A DNA stretch of 12,534 nucleotides from Lentisphaeria bacterium (lineage in GTDB: Bacteria > Verrucomicrobiota > Lentisphaeria > Victivallales > GWF2-50-93). Location of the stretch: NCBI GenBank assembly GCA_020056205.1, contig JAGVIF010000423.1, forward strand, positions 1-12,534. The letters are read 5' to 3'. The position numbers and the translations under genes were made by a program. Shown one piece after another: positions 7,025 through 12,534 of this stretch (position 1 is the first letter of the stretch; each line of letters opens with the position of its first letter). The notes beneath the pieces were generated by a model. That model had not been told where the DNA came from. It worked only from the letters and a program-made list of their open reading frames with translations, and made no database searches.

Positions 7025-7723
7025 TCAGCGCCTGCGTCCGACTAATCTGAGTATGAACAGGAAAAGGTTTATGAAGTCCAGATAAAGCGAAAGGGCGCCT
7101 ATTATCGCCACCTTTGCGCCTGTCTCCGAATCCGACGACTCGGCAAGCATGTTTTTTATTTTCTGTGTGTCGTAAGCGGTAAGCCCGACGAAGATGATCA
7201 CTCCCGCTATAGAGACAATCAAGTCAAACATACTGCTTCTCAGGAAGATGTTCACGACAGAGGCTATTATAAGCCCTATCAGCGCCATAAAACATATATT
7301 GCCGATGCTTGACAGGTTGCGCTTGGTCAAATAACCGTAAAGGCTCATCACGCCAAACGTGCCCGCAGTTATAAAAAAAGCCCCGGCAATGGACTGAGCC
7401 GTATAGGCTAAAAATATCACCGAAAAAGTAAGTCCGTTTATCAGCGAATACGCAACAAAGAGCGCGCCGGCTGTCGCCGCTGCCATCCTGTTTATCATTC
7501 TGGAAATAACCACGACCAAAAGCAATTCAGCTATTATCAGTCCGAAAAATATGAATCGGGTCCCGATAAAAAGACTGGCAAGTCTTGGGTTTGAAGCAAC
7601 AAAAAGCGACATCAGCCCGGTTATTATCAGGGCGGCAAACATCCACCCGTAGACTTTTACAAAAAAAACGCTCTCCGCTATAACTAAGTTTTCCCTGTAG
7701 GCAATATTGTCCCTGGCACGCAT
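7025..7723 (-). CDS. Bax inhibitor-1 / YccA family integral membrane protein
   Basis: I start this gene at ATG 7723 (232 residues). AAGGAG lies 7 nt upstream, while the longer reading from 7798 adds 25 residues without a ribosome site or family likeness. The protein has about seven hydrophobic helices from residue 20 on, the family segment GLTAYDTQKIKNML (180-193) before the last helix, and the ending LYLDFINLFLFILRLVGRRR (213-232), which is near diagnostic for BI-1/YbhL/YetJ proteins of 220-240 residues. Asp185 and Asp216 may correspond to the acidic pair that gates the calcium leak in Bacillus YetJ; this is inferred from position. It is an inner-membrane protein, possibly a calcium leak channel or stress modulator. 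It is divergent from the lipoprotein gene across a 195-bp gap (7724-7918) in which I found no convincing promoter. Confidence 0.9.
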   Translation of the reverse strand: MRARDNIAYRENLVIAESVFFVKVYGWMFAALIITGLMSLFVASNPRLASLFIGTRFIFFGLIIAELLLVVVISRMINRMAAATAGALFVAYSLINGLTFSVIFLAYTAQSIAGAFFITAGTFGVMSLYGYLTKRNLSSIGNICFMALIGLIIASVVNIFLRSSMFDLIVSIAGVIIFVGLTAYDTQKIKNMLAESSDSETGAKVAIIGALSLYLDFINLFLFILRLVGRRR

Positions 7724-7918
7724 TTTAGTTCTCCTTGTTTTATTCATCTTGCTTGCGCAATAACGTAATCGGGGAAAAAAAATATTCAAAACGTTCAAAG
7801 CAATTTTCCTCGTTTTTACACAAAAACCATTTTACTTAAACAAAATAGGCGTTAGGGTAACGATTCCGCTCGCTTCCTTTGCCTTTTGCCTGACAAAAAA
7901 CTTAACCCTGTAAAAACA

Positions 7919-8332
7919 ATGAAAATTAGACTAAAACAAATCATAATCGTCTTCGCCGCAATACTAAGCGCAGTCTGCGCAGTCTCATGTCAGACGACTC
8001 CCTACAACAACGACAAAACCATAATTGACCTGATAAAACACTTTGACTCGTCCGGCGTGAAGGCCGAAAAAATATATCCCGTCATCTCCGAAATAATAAA
8101 GGCTGACGATGGCTGTGTCCTCATTTTTGAAGGGCAAAAATTTGAACTCTACAAGTACAACGTCAAAAATCCGCTTCAAAAAGCAAAATTAGATAAAGTG
8201 ATAGAGGATGGGGAAGTATTCGTGCTCGGATTCAAACATTCGGCAAAAGTCAACGGCTCATTCGTGCTTCTCAATTACAGAGGACATCCGAGAGAGGCCG
8301 ACATCGTAACGGCATTTGAAAATTTTAAATAA
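7919..8332 (+). CDS. Small lipoprotein of unknown function
   Basis: I start at ATG 7919 (137 residues) rather than the in-frame TTG at 7886, because a typical lipoprotein signal then begins at residue 1: basic MKIRLK, hydrophobic 8-19, and the lipobox AVSC with Cys24 as the lipidated residue. Gln at +2 suggests outer-membrane sorting if an E. coli-like rule holds. The ribosome site is weak. The mature part is about 113 residues, mixed alpha/beta: a helix (VKAEKIYPVISEIIKA), then strands DGCVLIFEGQKFELYKYN, then KVIEDGEVFVLGF and GSFVLLNYRGHP. I do not recognise a named domain. It stands alone, divergent from the Bax inhibitor gene and 136 bp before ppdK. Confidence 0.75.
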   Translation: MKIRLKQIIIVFAAILSAVCAVSCQTTPYNNDKTIIDLIKHFDSSGVKAEKIYPVISEIIKADDGCVLIFEGQKFELYKYNVKNPLQKAKLDKVIEDGEVFVLGFKHSAKVNGSFVLLNYRGHPREADIVTAFENFK

Positions 8333-8385
8333 ATTCGCCGCTTGGTTTGAAAAAAGACAAGTTATGATTATCTTCCTCCTCCTCT

Positions 8386-8405
8386 TTCACGGTTGTTCAC
8401 GGTTG
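8386..8405 (+). repeat. Perfect tandem repeat, 2 x 10 bp (TTCACGGTTG)
   Basis: Two exact adjacent copies of TTCACGGTTG lie between the lipoprotein gene and ppdK, about 65 bp before the ppdK start. They could be a paired binding site near a promoter or a simple slippage duplication. No strong -35/-10 pair was found beside them. Confidence 0.6.
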
Positions 8406-8468
8406 ATTTTATCCCCAAAAAATATTTTTAAAACTAAACAATAGAAACTCAAAAAAGGAACTAAAACA

Positions 8469-11234
8469 ATGTCAAAAAAAGAGAAATCTTCGAAGGGCTC
8501 CAAGTTCGTTTATTCCTTCGGGAAAAACAAAGTTGACGGACGGGCGGAAATGAAAGAACTACTCGGCGGAAAAGGCGCGAATCTCGCGGAAATGGCAAGA
8601 CTCGAATTGCCGGTCCCGGCCGGATTTACAGTTACAACCGAATGCTGCGTGGAGTATTTCACGAGAGGAATGAAATATCCTAAGGAACTCGAAGAACAGG
8701 TTGACAAAGCGCTCAAAAGAATCGAAAAAGAAATGGACATGATCTTTGGCGACCCCCAAAATCCGCTCTTAGTGTCCTGCCGATCCGGCGCGCGCAGTTC
8801 AATGCCCGGAATGATGGAAACTGTCCTCAACGTGGGCCTCTGCACAAAAACAATACCGGGCCTCATCGCAAAAACAAAAAATGAAAGATTCGTCTACGAC
8901 GCCTATCGCCGTCTCATAATGATGTATTCAGATGTCGTTATGGAAAAAGCTGAAGGAATCGAGGCCGCCGACGGCAAAGGCATACGCAAACAGCTTGACG
9001 AGATGCTCGGGGAAGTAAAACGCAATAAAGGATACAAATCTGACACCGACCTCACTGCGGAAGACCTCAAAATTCTCTGCGAAAAATTCAAGGAAAGAGT
9101 CAAACAGACGCTCAAAAAAGACTTTCCGGATAATGCAATGGAACAACTATGGGGCGGAATCGGCGCGGTATTCAAAAGCTGGAACGGCAAAAGAGCAATC
9201 TCCTACCGCAGAATAGAAGGCATCCCTGATGAATGGGGAACCGCTGTCAACGTCCAAAGCATGGTCTTCGGAAACATGGGGTCAAGCTCCGCAACAGGCG
9301 TGGCTTTCAGCAGAAACCCGGCCAACGGAGAGAATAAGTTCTACGGGGAATGGCTCGTCAACGCCCAAGGCGAAGACGTTGTCGCCGGAATAAGAACGCC
9401 AAATCCTCTGAACGAATCCACAAAAAACGACCAAAACAAATATCTCGAATCGCTCGAAAAAACAATGCCGGTAGTCTATAAAGAACTCTACGACATCCGC
9501 ACAAGACTCGAAAACCACTATAAAGACATGCAGGACATAGAGTTCACAATACAGGAAGGGACGCTCTATATGCTCCAGTGCCGCGTCGGAAAACGCACCG
9601 GCGCCGCCGCGCTCAATATGGCGATAGACATGCTTAATGAGGAACTTATCACTGTTAAAGAAGCTGTGATGAGAGTCTCTCCGGCTCAACTTGATGAACT
9701 CCTCCACCCAATACTTGATCCCAAAGCGGAATCAAAAGCGTTTGTAATCACCAAAGGGCTCCCGGCCGGACCCGGCGGAGCCGTCGGAGAAATAGTATTC
9801 TCCTCGGAAGAAGCCGTAAACGCGGGCAAAAAAGGACGCCATGTTATACTCGTCCGCGAAGAAACCAACCCCGAAGATGTCGAGGGAATGCGCGCCGCGA
9901 AAGGAATTCTAACCGCGCGCGGCGGAATGACATCTCATGCCGCCCTCGTGTGCAGAGGATGGGGAAAGTGTTGTATTGTTGGCGCGGGCGAACTCAAAAT
10001 TGACATCGAAGCAAAAAAAATAACTGCGTCCGGAAAAACATTCAAAGAAGGAGATAAAATCTCCCTCAACGGCACAAGAGGACTGGTCTACGAAGGCGCC
10101 CTAAACACCATCGAAGCCGCCGAGAACCCGTTCCTGAAAAAATTCATGGTTATGGCGGACAAATTCCGCGATCTCGGCGTCAGAACAAATGCCGACACTC
10201 CTGAAGACGCCGCCCGCGCCCGCTCGTTCGGAGCCGAAGGCATAGGTCTCTTCAGAACAGAACACATGTTCTACGGAATAGGCAGCGAAAAGCCTCTCTT
10301 CTTCCTTAGAAAAATGATTCTCAGCAACACTCTCGAAGAAAGAAAAAAAGCCCTCTCGGAACTCTTTCCTTTCGTCAAAAAAGACATCAAGGACACTCTC
10401 AAGGAGATGGAAGGGCTTCCGGTAACAATCAGGCTTCTCGATCCGCCCCTCCATGAATTCGTGCCGCAGAACGAAGACAAGCAGAAAGAACTCGCCGATT
10501 CACTCGGAATAAATCCGGCTGACATCAAAAAACGCGGAGAAAAACTCCACGAGACAAATCCTATGATGGGACACCGCGGAGTCAGGCTCGGCGTAAGCTA
10601 TCCGGAAATAACGGAAATGCAGGTCAGAGCCATCCTCGAAGCCGCCGCAGAACTCGTAAAAGACGGAATCAAATGCCTCCCGGAAATTATGATCCCGGTA
10701 ACATGCGATGTCTCTGAACTTAAAGACCAGAGAAAACTCGTTGACGCCGTCGCCAAAGAAGTCAGGGGAAAATACGATCTGAAAAAATTGGATTTCCTCT
10801 ACGGAACAATGATAGAAATTCCAAGAGCCGCAATTCTCGCCGGCAAAATGGCTGAAGAGGCGCAATTCTTCTCCTTCGGCACGAATGATCTCACCCAAAT
10901 GACTTTCGGATTCAGCAGAGACGATATCGGCGGATTCATGCAGGATTATCTTGACAAGAACGTTCTCAACAACGACCCGTTCCAAATTCTCGACCAGAGC
11001 GGCGTCGGCTTCCTCGTTGATTTCGCTGTCAAAGAAGGCAGAAAAACAAATCCTAAACTGAAAATCGGAATATGCGGAGAACACGGCGGAGAACCAAGTT
11101 CAGTCGAATTCTGCTGCAAGATAGGACTCAACTACGTATCCTGCAGTCCATTCCGCATCCCAATTGCGATTCTCGCAGCCGCTCAGTCCGCGATAAAAGC
11201 GGAACGCGCCAAAAATAAAAAAAATAAAAAGTAA
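8469..11234 (+). CDS. ppdK: Pyruvate, phosphate dikinase
   Basis: This cytoplasmic enzyme interconverts pyruvate + ATP + Pi and phosphoenolpyruvate + AMP + PPi, so it can work in gluconeogenesis or in PPi-using glycolysis. The 921-residue protein carries the N-terminal nucleotide-binding domain (LLGGKGANLAEMARLELPVPAG, near 32-53; SGARSSMPGMMETVLNVGL, near 106-124), the swivelling phosphohistidine domain (GGMTSHAALVCRGWGKCC, with active-site His490) and the PEP/pyruvate barrel (GAEGIGLFRTEHMF, GTMIEIPRAA, FFSFGTNDLTQMTFGFSRDD, and GICGEHGGEPSSV with the catalytic Cys869). It is slightly longer than the usual 870-910, with a lysine-rich N-terminus and a lysine-rich tail. AAGGA lies 9 nt before the ATG. 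Arginine codons are almost only AGA and CGC, which fits a highly expressed native gene. The SIMPL gene follows by 14 bp. Confidence 0.97.
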   Translation: MSKKEKSSKGSKFVYSFGKNKVDGRAEMKELLGGKGANLAEMARLELPVPAGFTVTTECCVEYFTRGMKYPKELEEQVDKALKRIEKEMDMIFGDPQNPLLVSCRSGARSSMPGMMETVLNVGLCTKTIPGLIAKTKNERFVYDAYRRLIMMYSDVVMEKAEGIEAADGKGIRKQLDEMLGEVKRNKGYKSDTDLTAEDLKILCEKFKERVKQTLKKDFPDNAMEQLWGGIGAVFKSWNGKRAISYRRIEGIPDEWGTAVNVQSMVFGNMGSSSATGVAFSRNPANGENKFYGEWLVNAQGEDVVAGIRTPNPLNESTKNDQNKYLESLEKTMPVVYKELYDIRTRLENHYKDMQDIEFTIQEGTLYMLQCRVGKRTGAAALNMAIDMLNEELITVKEAVMRVSPAQLDELLHPILDPKAESKAFVITKGLPAGPGGAVGEIVFSSEEAVNAGKKGRHVILVREETNPEDVEGMRAAKGILTARGGMTSHAALVCRGWGKCCIVGAGELKIDIEAKKITASGKTFKEGDKISLNGTRGLVYEGALNTIEAAENPFLKKFMVMADKFRDLGVRTNADTPEDAARARSFGAEGIGLFRTEHMFYGIGSEKPLFFLRKMILSNTLEERKKALSELFPFVKKDIKDTLKEMEGLPVTIRLLDPPLHEFVPQNEDKQKELADSLGINPADIKKRGEKLHETNPMMGHRGVRLGVSYPEITEMQVRAILEAAAELVKDGIKCLPEIMIPVTCDVSELKDQRKLVDAVAKEVRGKYDLKKLDFLYGTMIEIPRAAILAGKMAEEAQFFSFGTNDLTQMTFGFSRDDIGGFMQDYLDKNVLNNDPFQILDQSGVGFLVDFAVKEGRKTNPKLKIGICGEHGGEPSSVEFCCKIGLNYVSCSPFRIPIAILAAAQSAIKAERAKNKKNKK

Positions 11235-11248
11235 AAAAAGTGAGCAAG

Positions 11249-12070
11249 ATGAGCACATCCGATAAAGCTGTTTCCTTACCCCAAAAGATCATTGTTTCGC
11301 TGCAGGTTGGCGGTATTTTCTTCGCTGTCGCCAACATTATCTGCGTGGCGATTTTTGCTTACACCTACATCTCAGTGAAGAACGAGCCCAAGACGATTGA
11401 AGTCAAAGGCTCGGCTAAAAAGGCAATCATCAGCGACATTATCACGTGGCAGGGGACGATTACCGCGCGTGATCCGGATTTGGTGAAGGCGTATGACAAA
11501 TTGAAGAACGATGCCGACCTTGTTGCGGACTTTCTACGAAAAGCCGGGGTCGCCGACAAAGAAGTAACTTTCTCGGCCATCACAACCAACAAGATTTACA
11601 AGCGCGAAGTTGTTTCAAGTCCGCCGCCCGCAGGAGAAAACATCAAAACCGGAGTTCCTTCGGCGCTTATAGTCGTGGCAACCAATAAAATTGAAATGTA
11701 TGCGCTCGCTCAGAATATCTTAATTGAGAGCCGTGATATTGAAAAGGTCGCGTCTGTTTCCCGGTCGGTAACCAGTCTTATCAAGGATGGGGTGGAGATA
11801 GAGTCCTATTCGCCACGGTACCTTTATTCCAAGTTTTCTGAACTTAAGATTGATATGCTGGCCGAAGCGACAAAAGACGCGACATTGCGGGCAACGCAGA
11901 TTGTCAGCAACGCCAATGGAAAACTTGGACGCCTCGTGGAAGCAAGGATGGGGGTGATGCAAATCAACCCCAAGGGCGTGTCGGAAGTATCCGACACAGG
12001 TAACAACGACACAAGCAGTCTCGAGAAAGAAATAATGGCGGTTGTGACCACATGTTTCGAACTCGAGTAG
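11249..12070 (+). CDS. SIMPL domain (DUF541/YggE-like) protein, membrane-anchored
   Basis: The start is taken as ATG 11249 (273 residues); an in-frame GTG at 11240 would add three residues, and neither has a strong ribosome site. One hydrophobic helix near the N-terminus (about residues 15-41) is followed by the SIMPL/DUF541 pattern: EPKTIEVKGSAKKAIISDIITWQGTI, DKLKNDADLVADFLRKAGV, ITTNKIYKREV, IVVATNKIEMYALAQ, SPRYLYSKFSELKIDMLAEATKDATLRATQI and the C-terminal strand with VVTTCFELE. The domain should sit outside the cytoplasm, anchored by the helix. SIMPL proteins such as YggE are linked to oxidative stress in E. coli, but their biochemical role is unclear. It lies close behind ppdK, so co-transcription is possible, though no functional link is evident. 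Arginine codons are mostly CGG, CGT and CGC, with no AGA, unlike ppdK. Confidence 0.85.
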   Translation: MSTSDKAVSLPQKIIVSLQVGGIFFAVANIICVAIFAYTYISVKNEPKTIEVKGSAKKAIISDIITWQGTITARDPDLVKAYDKLKNDADLVADFLRKAGVADKEVTFSAITTNKIYKREVVSSPPPAGENIKTGVPSALIVVATNKIEMYALAQNILIESRDIEKVASVSRSVTSLIKDGVEIESYSPRYLYSKFSELKIDMLAEATKDATLRATQIVSNANGKLGRLVEARMGVMQINPKGVSEVSDTGNNDTSSLEKEIMAVVTTCFELE

Positions 12071-12168
12071 ATATACTCTATAAGGTTGAAAATTTAACAT
12101 AGATTGCGAAGATTTTGAGAATTGACCTGCATTTTGCGGTTGAGTAGAGACATGGAGTTTGAAATAAC

Positions 12169-12229
12169 GGAGGGCGGGTTTTCTTACCCGCCGGCAGAAG
12201 AAACTCGCGGGTTGGAAAACCCGCGCTCC
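12169..12229. repeat. REPIN-like element, GGAG type (two inverted hairpins)
   Basis: GGAG (12169-12172) precedes a hairpin of GGCGGGT/ACCCGCC with loop TTTCTT. After a 13-nt spacer comes a second hairpin, CGCGGGTT/AACCCGCG with loop GGAA, followed by CTCC (12226-12229). Read on the minus strand, this second unit is again GGAG plus a GC-rich hairpin. A GGAG or GTAG tetranucleotide at the foot of a hairpin, in inverted pairs, is the hallmark of REP sequences and REPINs moved by Y1 REP-associated transposases (RAYT/TnpA-REP). No such transposase is in the window. Confidence 0.72.
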
Positions 12230-12234
12230 TTTTT
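12206..12234 (+). terminator. Possible intrinsic terminator formed by the second REPIN hairpin
   Basis: The 8-bp GC-rich stem CGCGGGTT/AACCCGCG with a GGAA loop is followed by CTCC and then five T residues. It lies 136 bp after the SIMPL stop codon. The T-run is displaced 4 nt from the stem, so termination would be weak or may be incidental. Confidence 0.3.
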
Positions 12235-12282
12235 CCAATCGAAGACGCATTGTATAAATTCAGCAACCCCCGTCCTATACTA

Positions 12283-12437
12283 AATAAAATGCGAAATCCG
12301 TTCGTAGTAGCGCAATTTATTGCGCGTTATCAGTAACGGCGTATAAATTCGCCTACTACAAACAAAGGAAAAATACAAGCGCAAAATAGTTGCCAGCGAG
12401 ATGTTTTTGTGGAAAATAAACTATTTCGCATTTTATT
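12283..12437. repeat. Perfect 15-bp inverted repeat enclosing the GTAG REPIN-like element
   Basis: AATAAAATGCGAAAT (12283-12297) and its exact reverse complement (12423-12437) face each other across 125 bp. The enclosed DNA contains the GTAG-type hairpin element and no coding frame. It could be the ends of a small non-autonomous mobile element or the base of a long RNA stem. No target-site duplication is visible at the outer ends. Confidence 0.6.
12304..12359. repeat. REPIN-like element, GTAG type (three hairpins, closed by GTAGTA/TACTAC)
   Basis: GTAGTA (12304-12309) and TACTAC (12354-12359) form an outer stem. Inside lie GCGCAA/TTGCGC with loop TTTA (12310-12325), CGTTA/TAACG with loop TCAG (12325-12338) and GGCG/CGCC (12338-12353). 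Both ends therefore carry GTAG at the foot of a hairpin in inverted orientation, the REPIN layout, with a small hairpin in the spacer. The hairpins differ in sequence from those of the GGAG element, so this is a separate family or subtype. Confidence 0.7.
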
Positions 12438-12441
12438 AGAT

Positions 12442-12534
12442 GTAAATATTCACCGAAAGTACCTGTCTGCGTACCTGCCTGAGCGAGAACGCTCGCAGTC
12501 AGGCGGACACGCACAGGCAGGCGGGGTTCGGTGA
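12442..12534. repeat. Long member of the GTAAATATTCACCGAA palindrome family, truncated by the window edge
   Basis: The left arm GTAAATATTCACCGAA (12442-12457) is identical to that of copy 1. The right arm begins at 12527 with TTCGGTGA and is cut by the window end; ATATTTAC is predicted next. In place of the 8-nt centre there are 69 nt with their own structure: a direct repeat GTACCTGTCTG/GTACCTGCCTG (12459-12469 and 12471-12481), a GAGCG/CGCTC hairpin with loop AGAA (12481-12494), and CAGGC-rich DNA that pairs back with the left half. The centre ends GCGGGG, like the minus strand of copy 1 (GACGGGG). Confidence 0.75.

Larger units (their letters stand above)
12071..12534. other. Non-coding, repeat-rich right edge
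   Basis: I see no credible coding frame in this 464-bp stretch. It holds a GGAG-type REPIN-like element, a GTAG-type REPIN-like element lying inside a perfect 15-bp inverted repeat, and the left part of a long palindromic element that runs off the window. The first 98 bp (12071-12168) show no clear structure except a 14-bp TATACTCTATAAGG right after the SIMPL stop. The window gives no gene to the right, so regulatory roles cannot be judged. Confidence 0.8.

Noticed and set aside
7724..7798. 25-residue N-terminal extension of the Bax inhibitor-1 protein
   Set aside because: No ribosome site supports the upstream start, whereas AAGGAG sits 7 nt before ATG 7723 and the shorter protein has the family length.
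7886..7918. TTG start for the lipoprotein
   Set aside because: It would place 11 polar residues before a standard lipoprotein signal; ATG 7919 gives a normal signal peptide.
10500..11084. 194-residue minus-strand frame inside ppdK
   Set aside because: It is a shadow of the ppdK frame caused by biased codons; the plus strand encodes the conserved barrel domain.
11720..12250. 176-residue minus-strand frame over SIMPL and the first repeat element
   Set aside because: It is antisense to a recognised SIMPL domain, runs through the hairpin repeats, and shows no family pattern.

Overview
The window looks like a piece of a chromosome from an uncultured, probably PVC-type bacterium (Lentisphaerota, Planctomycetota or Verrucomicrobiota neighbourhood) or a similar environmental lineage. 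This is an inference from gene families, not from a marker gene. The signs are a divergent AraC regulator beside a ThuA-like protein, a URO-D-like protein and a Gfo/Idh/MocA oxidoreductase; a TIGR03790 protein; a membrane-anchored hypothetical of a type I associate with Verrucomicrobia and Planctomycetes; and intergenic REPIN-like hairpin repeats. I saw no rRNA, tRNA, CRISPR array, transposase or phage gene.

Left part (1-4295): a leftward AraC-family regulator runs off the left edge. Across a 137-bp gap lies a tight rightward operon: ThuA-like protein, URO-D-like protein, Gfo/Idh/MocA oxidoreductase, and a one-TM hypothetical protein. Gaps are 1, 54 and 2 bp. The shared intergenic region carries a good sigma70-type promoter preceded by a 20-bp-spaced imperfect direct repeat that abuts the -35 box, which is the layout expected for an AraC-type activator. 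ThuA plus a Gfo/Idh protein recalls the rhizobial thuAB pair of 3-keto-glycoside metabolism. The URO-D-like protein placed between them is the unexplained part.

Middle part (4362-8332): a leftward 843-residue secreted TIGR03790 protein with an internal TPR segment is bracketed by two near-identical 40-bp palindromes, one of which supplies its stop codon. Upstream of it, also leftward, is a Bax inhibitor-1 family membrane protein. Divergent from that is a small lipoprotein.

Right part (8469-12070): pyruvate, phosphate dikinase (ppdK), a central-carbon enzyme, is followed closely by a membrane-anchored SIMPL (DUF541) protein.

Right edge (12071-12534): 464 bp without genes, packed with structured repeats. 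There is a GGAG-type REPIN-like element, a GTAG-type REPIN-like element enclosed by a perfect 15-bp inverted repeat, and the start of a third, longer member of the palindrome family seen around the TIGR03790 gene.
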